A stretch of 64,000 bases of DNA from Antedon mediterranea (lineage: Eukaryota; Echinodermata; Crinoidea; Comatulida; Antedonidae). Position numbers and translations under genes: made by a program. Of the stretch, positions 1-10,799 are shown one piece after another (within the stretch, counting starts at the first letter, position 1; every line of letters starts with the position of its first letter). The stretch covers positions 1,612,001-1,676,000 of the forward strand of contig NC_092679.1 in assembly GCF_964355755.1 (NCBI RefSeq). The letters are read 5' to 3'. The notes under the pieces are model-generated. The model ran no database searches, was not told the origin of the DNA, and was given only the letters and a program-made list of their open reading frames with translations.

Positions 1-46
1 GTGATACGAATGATCAAAGATGGCGCATAGGTATGGGGCGCCGAAC

Positions 47-87
47 ATGTCACCACATAAAGTTTGATAGTGTAGACAGAACTTTAG
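47..87. mobile_element. Family A miniature element, right end only
   Basis: Ends with AAAGTTTGATAGTGTAGACA and a diverged GAACTTTAG terminus. The inner part is lost or rearranged. Lies in the intron after the last visible BUB1B exon. Confidence 0.7.
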
Positions 88-113
88 TCTATATAAACTT
101 TACACACACACAC

Positions 114-3100
114 CTTTCTTGTTGCATTTTGTGCTGAAACATAAGTCTTTCTTTCTCAAGTTCTTCTTGTTGTAGGCGTAATGCTTCTTTAGTTTTTATC
201 AACTCGTCTTTTTCTCTTTGAATTCTTTCTTGCTCTTCTGTAATAGCAATACATTTTTAAAAAGTGTGATGTGCCCAAATATGGCAGTGAAATGACATCA
301 TCGTGTCCATATATGGGCACATTACTCATACAGTTTGATAGTGTAGACAGATCCGCTTAATACAGTACAATGAATCATAATGGTGGCTAAGTATGGTTCA
401 ACCAGTGTAGCTGTGGTTTTCTAAGGACCATCATGGGCAGTAATATCAAAACTGAATACCTCTGAATCAGAAAAAAAAAATATAAAAAAAAAAAATCAAA
501 TTTTGGTACTCTGCTGTTACTAATCTATGCAGTGGGTTTAGTATGCTTACCAATTAATAACTGCTCCCTCTTCTTCTCCTTGTAGCGTATTGCTCTTAGT
601 TCTTCAAGTGACATCTCTGACACTCCTCCGTAGATAAGATGTTTAGGATACATAACTTTAGTTTTATCATCGGTTGTAGGGAACTGAAAAATAAATGATT
701 TATAAATGACCAGGCAATACTATAGCTGTAAAAGTTATTCCAAGGTACATTTGGTAGCAATCACATTGACACAGTACACATTTAACTATGGATATCTCAG
801 TATCTGTCTACACTCTATGCTTCCTATATGTTTGATAGGTACACTTACAGCATTAAGATATTGCACAGTTGTCCGTTTCTTCTCAGGCTTGCGAGCACTC
901 AGTACAGGATGGTTCATTGTAGGAGGCATGCGTGCCGCTCTGTAAGAAAACAACATCAAGTCAAGTATTGTTTATTGTCCTTTGTTTTAAGAAAAAACAT
1001 AGAAATTCTGTTTGCTAACATATTATTAATTATAATAGAATTTGTAGCAAGTACATACAGTAGATACATATCTTAGGAGGCAAGCATGCAGCTCTGTCTA
1101 CACTATCAAACTTTATGTGACAAAAAAATGTGATGTGTGCCCATATACGGACATGATGATGTGATATCACTAGCATATTTGGGCACATCACACTTTTTTG
1201 TCAAACTAGTTTGATAGTGTAGACAGAGCTTTAGTTAATAAAATCATGAATTATCTTACGTGATTTGATCGGTATCATCGTCAACGTGTACGACAACGGA
1301 TGGCCTTGATACTGGAGGTGGCATGGCTAGTCCATGCGGTGGAACCTGAATATTATAACAAGAATTATGTATATTATTCAATACAGTATATGCTTTATCT
1401 ATGTATAACATTTTTTCCTATTGTATATATCATTTTGATTTAATGTCTATGATTTTTAATTTGGTTACTGATACCCACAGCATTGTCATTTTTTCAATGC
1501 CTATTTTATTGGTATCTCCATTGAGATCCAGCCACTGATACCCATCCAGCATTGTCATTTTTCAGTAATTTGTCTTTGGATTAATAAAAATAAATTATGA
1601 ATATTATTCATATATGCTTTATCTATGTATAAAATTTTTCCCTATTGTATATATCATTTTGATTTAATGTCTATGATTTTTAATTTGGTTACGGATACCC
1701 ACATCATTGTCATTTTTTCAATGCTTATTTTATTGGTATCTCCATTGAGATCCAGCCACTGATACCCATCCAGCATTGTCATTTTTCAGTAATTTGTCTT
1801 TGGATTAATAAAAATAAATGACATACAAGCTAACTAATTAGCATACCTTATGTGATGTCCACTGTGACGGTTTCTGTACATTTTCTTTAGAGTCTACAGC
1901 ACGTGAAGGAACTGATGCCCATTGGCCAGTGGGATCTGGTACAACTGGAGCAGCAGCATTCTCATCATAGAACACAGCTATACGTTGGTTGCCAGCAAGT
2001 GGTTCTCTGCTACGAAGTCCTGTGAGGCCCTTGGGATCTTAACAAGAACAAATTTATACAGCTTATCTATAAATACTCATTTGTATTACTATTTATGTAT
2101 TCAATTCAATTTATTTTGCCATAAAGAAACACCTCAAAAAGCAAGTAATGGTAAGGAGAAATTTAGAATGAAAATTCTGAGTTGTTGTCTAACTTATCTG
2201 AATATTTCCCCCAATTTAAGCAACACAGTCAGGGGAAAAATGGCAAAAGGCTTCCTACTTTCTAGGAGTTTTATGTGGTTAAGTTATGAGATAGTCTATA
2301 GTGTTTTGGCAACTTTAACTCACTTTGTAACATGACCACAGCCATTTTTCAACAATTGAATGATTTAAAAACACTTGCAACCAAAAGCATACCTTTCTTT
2401 ACATGGCCTATTCTCTGCGTTCCCACTTTATGGTGCTTTCCTCGCCCTCTAAGTCCTCCTAACACAGTCCTTTCATCAGTCGCTGCTGAGTCATTAGTTT
2501 CCATAGACTCTATTGCACCTTCCATGGTTCCTCGTATAATCCTTGTTTGAAAATCTCTGAAAAAAAAAAAATCAGATGAAAAAAAAAACAGATTTAAATT
2601 AAATTAGGTTCTTAACCATGTCAATAAATATTTATCTAAATGTATTTTATTATGAATATATTTCCTTAAGGCAAGTATCAGCAAACATTACTAAATGTGT
2701 TTTGCAAACTAAAGTTTGCTAGTACAGTGTAGACTACTGTAAAGTTTTTTTTTGTTGCAGTTTACCAGAGTTTGTCAACCAGCTTGACAAACTTTGAAAA
2801 CAAAAGTTCGCTAGTGTAGACTAGGTGCATTCTTGACAACACTTACTTATGATATTTTACAAGCTGTTCAATAGGCGCTGCAAAACATTCAAGACCTCGA
2901 CTTAAAACAGCATCTGCTTTCTTTGTGTTACCCGCTTGTTCCAAGTTCCACGACCAGGCCTCGTAGAAGATAGTTAGGTTTGTACCAATGCCTTTATCAT
3001 GCATGAACTGAAAGGCTGTAGATGGCTCATCCAAGTAGTTGTTAGCCTGTAAAAAATAAAACAACTGAAATTAAGAAATGTTAGAAAACTAGTTTGATAG

Positions 3101-4054
3101 TGTAGACAGAGCTTTAGAAGAGAAACACCACTGCTGCAAGATAATATAGTTATTCATTAAATATTAATATTATCATAGTTACTGTGTAACATTCTTTTTT
3201 TTTATATTTATTTATTTATTTTTTTATTGCTGTGTAGCAATATTCTAACCATTTTAATCCATGCGTGTACGTATCTAGGATCATTGTGATACTTCTTATC
3301 ATCTTTGAATAAGCTGACGCATGTGTGAAGGATCTGCTCCAAGTTACTCTCCTTTCCACCTGTTGGATAGCTTTGTTCGGTCCAGTTAATGTATCTAGTC
3401 CAAACGCTGAGAGCATCATCTCCTTTGTAACTACGAAGTTCCTCTTCAAACTGTCTGTGTAGAAAACAAAAATAATCATTAATCTACACAATAAAAATTA
3501 CAATACAATCATTTTTTTATTTATTTAAATCCAAATGATTTAATAAAACATTTTTTATTAAAATAGACCATGGAATGGCATAGGCCTAGTTAACCTAAAG
3601 TTAATAGGCCTAGCTAGGCCTATTCAGTATTAATTAATTATAGATAGGGCCTAGGCCTAGCAGGGGCCTAAATAAAAAAGTTTTTTATTTATTTTTTAAA
3701 TTTTTTATTTTTAACATAAATAAAATAAAAATTTAAATAGGCCTATATGCCTAGCCTAGTCCCCTATACAATTTTAGGATAAGGCTAGAAATAGCCTAGA
3801 TATATGCTATCCCATACTGAATTATTGTAACATTTTTGGAGGCCTAAATATTCCTATCTAGGCCTAGCTAGCTAGGCCTAGCTTGAAACCAATACTTACT
3901 GCCGCTGTGCAAGTAGAGATCGTTGATGTTCGTCGTGATCAACATGCAGAGCCGATGTTAGACTTGTAAAGTTTCTTCCCTTTTTCAACGGCTGAACGTT
4001 CTCTTTGCAAAGTTCCCATTGATCTACACTTACTGCATTTACGCCTGAATCCAT
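114..4054 (-). CDS. BUB1B: BUBR1/Mad3-type spindle checkpoint protein, N-terminal part (gene continues beyond position 1)
   Basis: Exons in transcript order: 4054-3900, 3454-3250, 3046-2847, 2556-2393, 2037-1847, 1345-1260, 939-849, 683-551, 237-114; all junctions keep frame, giving 449 codons before a donor at 113. Visible: KEN box at residues 17-19 followed by VQPL; a TPR-like Mad3/BUB1 region at about 50-200 (VWTRYINWTEQSYP, GGKESN); a VFYDENA motif near 263; a second KEN box at 292-294; a GLEBS-type BUB3-binding motif at about 373-395 (KVMYPKHLIYGG, SLEELRA); then a basic, glutamate-rich helix. Two KEN boxes plus GLEBS is the BUBR1/Mad3 arrangement, the mitotic checkpoint complex subunit that inhibits APC/C-CDC20 at kinetochores. 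The C-terminus, where a kinase domain would be, lies outside the window, so a kinase-less Mad3 form cannot be excluded. Start: first ATG, directly before the conserved WEL-KEN segment. Confidence 0.93.
259..357. mobile_element. Family A miniature element, left end missing
   Basis: Contains the core AAGTGTGATGTGCCCAAATA, two perfect CArG decamers (CCAAATATGG and CCATATATGG) and the terminal GTTTGATAGTGTAGACAGA. BUB1B intron. Confidence 0.8.
1090..1233. mobile_element. Family A miniature element, full length
   Basis: Both terminal inverted repeats are present (GCTCTGTCTACACTATCAAA and its complement ending GAGCTTTAG). Its CArG positions are mutated. BUB1B intron. Confidence 0.9.
1364..1818 (+). 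repeat. Tandem duplication of about 220 bp in a BUB1B intron
   Basis: The segment from TATATGCTTTATCTATGTAT to GGATTAATAAAAATAAAT appears twice with few differences. Each copy itself contains two short repeats of GATACCCA...GCATTGTCATTTTT. Confidence 0.9.
2700..2826. repeat. Small inverted repeat resembling family A ends
   Basis: Contains AAGTTTGCTAGTACAGTGTA and AAGTTCGCTAGTGTAGACTA around TTGTCAACCAGCTTGACAA. Probably a separate miniature family with similar termini. BUB1B intron. Confidence 0.45.
3085..3117. mobile_element. Family A solo right end
   Basis: Only ACTAGTTTGATAGTGTAGAC plus AGAGCTTTAG remains, 39 bp upstream of BUB1B exon 3. Confidence 0.75.
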
Positions 4055-4424
4055 CACTTATTTATCATTATCTACAACTACTAAAAAAGAGTATTATTTG
4101 TTGACATATATTGAGACGAGAAAGTTTCAAGACAAATCTATCGTGTCGTGTCGCCGTTTATTTTTTAAATCTTCCGCGATCGAGAGTAGAAATAGAGTAC
4201 GCATGCGTTTACTGATAAAGAGTATTTCGGTTGAAATTAAATTGTGTATTTATAATTTTAATTATATTTAAAATTAAATTAAACATTTATTTTTAAATCA
4301 AAATATAATTTTTTGTACAAAGTATGAGAATGTTGATTTACAATGCTATATAATTTACACATTCTCTTTCCGGCCTCATATTTAAATTTATTTTTTATTC
4401 AATGTCGAAGGTCAACTATACAAT
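4055..4424. promoter_or_regulatory. Shared divergent promoter region of BUB1B and the DPF gene
   Basis: Only 370 bp separate the two opposite start codons, so core promoters and both 5' leaders must lie here or very close. A palindromic ACGCATGCGT at about 4199-4208 resembles an NRF1-type site, inside a locally CpG-containing patch (4140-4210). The DPF start codon sits in CAATATGGCTG, similar to the YY1 motif that often overlaps animal start codons. No TATA box can be assigned confidently in this AT-rich stretch. Transcription start sites are inferred, not seen. Confidence 0.5.
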
Positions 4425-7400
4425 ATGGCTGAAACTGGGACGGAGCAAAAAACAAACAAAACGAGGTTAATATTGGTTATTTCTGAGAAATTAGGTTTAT
4501 TAATTATATAGTTATTTTCTGTAATATATAGACTAGAACATTTTATGTTAACAGGCAATTATTACAGTGTTATAGTATCCGTTAACCACATAATTTTGGC
4601 TACCTATCTATCCTGGAAGGAACAAAAGAAATTACCGACGGCGGCGATGGCAAAAGAAGAAGCCGATAGCAGTTTAGGATGAAGTACGGGTCGGTTCGTC
4701 CTCATTAGTTTAATTAATGTTGTGTATGTTAGACTTCTAAATAGTACTAGCTGGGTAGAAGTAAAGTAGTATTCACTCAAAAATATTTATTTTATTTTAA
4801 TTTAATAAATTATAAAGAAAAAAAAGTGTGTATCAATAATATTAATATTAATAATAAAATTGTAAATATGTAAGCCTAGGGCCAGGCTCTCTGACTTGTT
4901 GTATAAATAATATTAATACAGCAACTTGTATTTTAAATCTTTTCAGTGAATATGAGCACTTTTACAAGGAAGCAATGGACAATGCAGCTCAGTACAATAC
5001 ACGTATGATGATAGAGAGACGCCTTCGACTGCCGTACCTAGACTCACAAACTGGGTTAGCACAGAGCAATTGCTACATATGGTTCGAGAAGAGGTTTCGC
5101 AGTCCGGGTCTTAACCCTGGGCAGATGTACACATATCCGTCTAAGAGATGGAGAAAGAAACGACGGCCCACTCCACCTCAACACGTACTCGTACCAAAGC
5201 CAACTGTGGACGGACAGAGTTCTGAAGGTATTATATCATTCATTCATCTTTATTTTATTGACCTAATTCATATAAAATTCAAAAAATCTTTGTTAATACA
5301 CTGTAGTTTACAATACATGGGAAATTTATAAAACAATAAAAAAATACAGACAATATTTAAAAGTTATAAAAAAAGATAAATATATACGATAAAAAAATTT
5401 GCCAAAATTCCTAAAAATTGATTTATAGTAAATTTATTTTTATTATTATTGATATAATATATTGCAGTGTAAAAAAATTGTAACTATATAAATATTGTTA
5501 CAATTTATAATTCAATTTTTGTTAGTGCAGTATCATGTAACTCCCTTGAATTAAATCACCAAACACTTGCACATTGCAAAACCATGTTTTAATACCAAGC
5601 CATGATGCCACACATGATATATACTTATGCTCACTGTATATACTTATTATTAGTTTCCAATCAACTTCTAATCAAAGGATTGTCTGAAGGCGTCAGTATG
5701 GATGAGAGTAGCATTCCAATCGAGACGAGACCAGATGCTGCTTTTTACAGTGATCTTGGACCTCAAGACGACTTCCCAGATGCTGGGGAGATTGATAACG
5801 TTGAAACAGAAAGTGATGAGGACTTTGTCCTTCCATCAAAGAGGAAGGCAAAAGCAAAGCCTAAGGTAATACAAGAAAAATTGTTTTTCTGGAACTTATC
5901 ATTAACTTTTCATCAATCATATTACACTTGTATCAACCTAATATATACCATGTTTGTTAATTTTATTGATATAATTTTAAACAAAAATGTCCTTCTTCTG
6001 TGTTTTTCACTAGAATTATCAATAATTATATCATCAATCATATTACACTTCAAAACCTAATTTTATACTATACCACGTTTGTTAATTTTATTGATGTAAT
6101 TTAAAAAAACAATTTAAAATTTGTCTCTCTTGGGCTATTTGCTAAATGTTTAATAAATAAAAACAAATTTCATAGGTTGTACTACACTGCTTTTACATGA
6201 CAAAGAAATTGGATATCTGAATCTCATAAAATTATTAAAAATGTATAAATTACCTCATTAATGATAAAATTGATCAATTAATATTAACTTTTTAAATGAA
6301 TTTGGTTAATGAAAATTATTATTATTATTATTATTACTAATTCTGTCTGCAGACTCCTGGTAGAAAGCGTAAGACTCAGGACCCTGACCATCAACAAATG
6401 ATACCACCTGAAGAAAAAGAAAAACCATTCGCTTGTAAAGGTAAATTAATATTGATATACACGATTGTACAGTATAATAAACATGAATTGAGCACACATA
6501 TTTCACCTTACTCTTTTTATACATTTTGTAGTGCATTTTTCATTCTCTTTTGTGTGTCACATGTTTTTCTTTTTTTATACAGAGTGTAATTATAAATGTT
6601 TAAATTTAAATGTTGTTTTAGCACAATAACAGAAAATATAAAATATTTGAAATTTTGTCAGTAGTATAATAACTAAAAATAACTCTCTACCTAGAAAATA
6701 ATTCTTACAAATTAACGAGTTTTTTGTAACAAATATAAATTTGTCTTATCAAATAAAATCCACAGTATCGATGTAATGCAGTATTTAAAATATCAAGGGA
6801 TTTTGAGGGAGTTCAAATAAATGAAACAATGTCTTTTATTTTTAATTAATGTATTAAAATGTTGTGTAGTGATCTTTGTTATTAATCTGTTGTTATTAAT
6901 TATTTATACTATTAAGGCTGTGTCTACACTATCAAACTATTTGACTAAAAAATATGTTGTGCCCAAATATGGTAGTGATATGCTCAAATATGGTAGTGTC
7001 ACATAGAGTTTGATAGTTTAGACAGAGCTTTAGAAATAACTTAAAGATGTATTGTCCCTTGAAACACAAAAAATGAAAAAAAAAATATTCTAAATTTAAA
7101 TTGGCCATATCAAAGTAATATTAAAGTTATTCACTTTAAGTCGAAAATTCGAGCCAAAAACAACAATTTTACGTAATTAACATGTAAATTAATTAGATTA
7201 CATTTCATCTGGGAAATCGTCGCAAGCGAAAGTAAACAAAGATTTCAAACCATGAGTATGCATTATGCATGATGCTAATTAGGATTGTTTACAACTTGTC
7301 ATGGTGGAGAAGGTGTTTTCACACAGATCGCGAGGAAGTTTTATGATTATGCATACAGAGTAGCCAAATAAGTGCGTTGCATTATGAGATATGTTTTGAT

Positions 7401-9888
7401 TGAAAACTTTGACTGGAAGTCTGTATTTCGGTTAAATTATTTTTCTTTTCGACTAATTTTTGGTGAAAGTTAATAACTATTATGATACTTCAAAATGACC
7501 CACTTTTTTTCAAAATTTGAAAAAAAATTTTTTTGGGGAATTAGTCAAAGGGACAATACATCTTTAAAGATAATATAACAAAGATGATGATATTATCATT
7601 GTTTCACACTTAAATCTTTAGTGTGTGTTTGTAGTGTTTTCTATGTAGTCTGTGTGGTTTCTTGTAGTGTGTGGCAAACGGTACCGCAATCGAGCCGGTT
7701 TGAACTACCACGTAACGCACACGCACCAAGACGAGGATGAGGAAGAAGAGCCGGAGGTTGTGCACAGTTCTCCCATGCCAATGCCATCGTCGAACCGCAG
7801 TGAGTTCGTTTGGCAAGCACAGTTAATAATGCAGGCATGCAGAACCATTAGTTTTGCTCTAACAAATTTCTTTTCACCGCAGATTTTTCTTTTCAGTAGC
7901 ATGCTTGGCGCTCTTGTTTGAGAAAAGCTAATATTTACGTTATTTTAACAGAATTTTGCATGGTTTGTTATTGTAACTGGAGCTTTTTGTGCAAAACTAA
8001 CATTTAATGTTTATTTCCTAACAATACATTTTATTTATCCCTGTAATTTTTTTTTTGATATCCACTATTTAAATTGAATTAAAAGTTCAGTTGCTGTTTG
8101 TGTTACAATGAGCAAAGCATGAAATCAGGTTGAATATACTCTTGTTTTCATTTTGTGGTAAAAGTTAAAAAGTAGTACAAAATAATGATTTCACTTATAA
8201 AAAAGATTTTAAGCAGAAACCCATTGATTTTTAGACAGGGTTTAAAACAACTTTTATTTAGATTTACTTGAAAAGTAACATTTTGAAATTGCATTTTTTT
8301 GCCTTGGAATGGCCGCACTGGTAATCATGCTTACATAGTGTAATGCCTATACTGTATTTCATTAGGCTTCCTATATAACATTACATAGTGGTTTCTGTGC
8401 ATGAAATTTAAATGTTGTTATTAATCATCATTATTAAAGTTACTTTATTCCATCATATTGTTTTAAATCAGAGTTAAGATAATTAGTTATTAATTTATCA
8501 GATGAACCACAAAAAACACCTTCATTTATGTTCATCATTTATTATTTATTTATATTACATTGTTGTAGTAACCACAAGCGGTAAAATGACATACTGTATA
8601 CTAATATACCAGTATTTAAAGGTGCATATATTAGCTTAAAGATCTGTGCTTTGTCTACACTATCAAACTAGTTTGACAAAAAAGTGTGATGTGCCCAAAA
8701 ATATCATAGTGATATGCCTAAATATGGTAGTGATATGACATCATGTCCATCACATACAGTTTGATAATGTAAACAGAGCTTTAAAATGTGCATCCTCCTT
8801 GTGATATGTGAAAATAAAATGAATTGAAACTATTTAAACCCTGGATGGTATACTAAATATTTTAATCTAGAAGCTTGATAAATGTTATAAAGATCGGTTG
8901 CTTAACTATTCAAGAAGAGGCTTAAGATAACATACATATTTTTACAACTACAACAGAAATAGCCCAATTCATAAATTAGTTATAATATTAATTTCTGTTA
9001 TTATTTGTTTGATAGCGCCCAAGAAGGTAAATGGCGTCCCTGAAGTTAGCAGCTATTGTGACTTCTGTCTTGGTGATGCTAAGAAAAATGTGAAGACGGG
9101 AGAAGCAGAGGTATTAGTGTCCTGTTCAGACTGCGGACGCTCAGGTCAGTCAAGCTCTATTTTACCCTATCTCGCTTTTAAGAATTACATAAATGCTGTT
9201 GCTTACTTACTCATGAAGCTAGGTTATAATTAATAGCTAGTTATAATTTAGTGTTCTTTTTCTTGTTCAGGTCACCCATCTTGTTTGCAGTTCACGGACA
9301 GAATGACAGCTAATGTAAAGAACTACAGGTGGCAGTGTATTGAATGCAAATCATGCACATTGTGCGGAACCTCAGATAATGATGTATGTTAAATCTAACA
9401 TTTTCAATCAAATTTAGTCAATATAAAGATCTGTCTGCACTATTTGTTTGACAAAAAAGTGTGATGTGCCAAAATATGATAGTGATATGGCATCATCGCG
9501 TCCATATATGGGAACATCACATTTTTTTGTCCCACAAAGTTTGATAGTGTTGAAAGAGCTTAAGATAGACAAATTCAATGTAAACTTAGTACATTGTTAG
9601 TATTATTAAACCATATTAATATTTTGTTTCCATCTGTATAGGATCAGTTACTGTTTTGCGATGACTGCGATCGTGGTTATCACATGTACTGCCTCACACC
9701 ACCGATGTCAGCGCCCCCTGAAGGTACCGTTACTACAATTCTTAAACTAACTATTTTAGGAGTAATTTTAATATTTTGTTTACCTAAACCTTTTTGTTTT
9801 GTTTTTAGGAAACTGGAGTTGTGCACTATGTCTTCAACAAGTAAAAGATGGATTGGTACCAGAGTCAGAACTCGGAGAGCAGCAGTAA
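4425..9888 (+). CDS. DPF2: D4/requiem family protein (DPF1/2/3; zinc finger ubi-d4-like), complete
   Basis: Exons: 4425-4465, 4947-5227, 5678-5865, 6353-6440, 7668-7799, 9016-9144, 9271-9383, 9642-9723, 9809-9888; in frame throughout, 377 aa (vertebrate DPF2 is about 390). Order: the requiem N-terminal domain at about 14-90 ([18 protein letters not shown], then RWRKKRR); an acidic and basic linker; one C2H2 finger (C198, C201, H214 and H217 or H219) with the family signature GKRYRNR; then tandem PHD fingers, PHD1 from C258 (YCDFCLGD) and PHD2 from about 315 ([16 protein letters not shown]). The double PHD module of this family reads acylated histone H3 tails as part of BAF (SWI/SNF) complexes in the nucleus. 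It is probably the single invertebrate counterpart of DPF1/2/3, so the symbol is family-level. Several miniature elements sit in the introns. Confidence 0.94.
6915..7033. mobile_element. Family A miniature element
   Basis: Short copy with both ends and two core units (one perfect CCAAATATGG). A family B element begins 8 bp downstream, so two elements abut in this DPF intron. Confidence 0.9.
7041..7567. mobile_element. Family B TTAA-flanked miniature element (527 bp)
   Basis: Left end TTAAAGATGTATTGTCCCTT and right end its exact complement AAGGGACAATACATCTTTAA region (right end reads GGGACAATACATCTTTAA). No open frame. TTAA at both borders fits a piggyBac-type target site. DPF intron. Confidence 0.88.
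8648..8785. mobile_element. Family A miniature element
   Basis: Both ends recognisable, diverged core with no perfect CArG box. DPF intron. Confidence 0.85.
9427..9563. mobile_element. Family A miniature element
   Basis: Left end diverged (ATCTGTCTGCACTATTTG); contains CCATATATGG; the right end terminates in GAGCTTAA. DPF intron. Confidence 0.85.
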
Positions 9889-9985
9889 AGAATGTGCTCA
9901 CTCATCTGTGACCAGCAGTAGATAGTGTGCTCACTCATCTGTGACCAGCAGTTGATATTGTGATCACTCATCTGTGACCAGATTC
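9889..9985 (+). repeat. Tandem ~31-bp repeat just after the DPF stop codon
   Basis: Three units containing CACTCATCTGTGACCAG follow the stop codon in the 3' UTR, spaced about 31-34 bp apart. Units differ by a few bases. No open frame continues through them. Confidence 0.8.
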
Positions 9986-10393
9986 AGTGCATAATATGAA
10001 TACTAAATTCATGTGATTTTATTGAACCCAAAAGGTGCTAATTTTTGCAGTCAACTTATTTATTACTCTGTATGATCATGGATGTGGTCATGTCTATAGG
10101 TGCTGATCCACTATTATTACCTTTGGGTATTACCGACGATTTTATTTCTTATCTTGTCTAATTTTATTCTAAACACATTTGTTGCATATACTGTTACATA
10201 ACAGAAACCTTTTTTATATAAAACATTTTTTAAACAACTCTTAATCATGTTGACCCAGTAAATGATGTTAGTTGCACTATAACACTTCATGTAACCTGTT
10301 ACATATCCACTACTAAACAAACTGTTGAATAGATATAATGTTAAACATACAGTGGTAGTATGTCTAGATTTTGTGTACAAAAAAAAAATCCAA

Positions 10394-10460
10394 ATAAATC
10401 TAAAGTCCGCAACTGCATTTCATGTGTATTTATTTTTCATAAAATTTAGAAATAAAATAT
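10394..10460. terminator. Overlapping poly(A) signals of convergent DPF and PNPT1 genes
   Basis: On the plus strand AATAAA occurs at about 10394 and again near 10451, suitable for the DPF transcript. On the minus strand AATAAA (read as TTTATT near 10430) suits PNPT1. The two 3' ends therefore probably meet or overlap here. Assignment is by motif and position only. Confidence 0.45.
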
Positions 10461-10799
10461 ATATTTTAAAGCAATGCTAATAGTTTTTACATCCAGTAAT
10501 TGGCGAGTTGCTTGCTGTTGTATGAAATTTTAAAGACACAGATAGCTTTTCACAATAATACAAGCTGTATTTATTATTGCAATAACATGAGAATTGGTGA
10601 CTGATGCATAGTTCAAATTGATGTAAACCTACACCATCTATGTGTAGTTGTCTCTTCCACAAGTGGAGTGGGATGACACAATCCTTCCTCTATCACTGCC
10701 CTTGTATTGCTTTGTACCACAGCACTATGTACACATGGTCCGCTCGATGCAACTATCCATGTCTTGATTTATTTCCCTCTTTAACCACTCTCCTCTCTC
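10461..10799 (-). other. PNPT1 3' UTR with a SINE-tail fragment
   Basis: This non-coding stretch lies between the PNPT1 stop and its likely poly(A) site. At about 10488-10525 it contains a diverged copy of the 3' tail (CATCCAGTAATTGGCGAG) shared with the tRNA-derived SINEs at 34.6 and 35.4 kb. No gene seen. Confidence 0.5.

Noticed and set aside
1922-2335. 137-codon plus-strand frame
   Set aside because: Antisense to a BUB1B exon and its intron; the minus-strand reading matches BUBR1.
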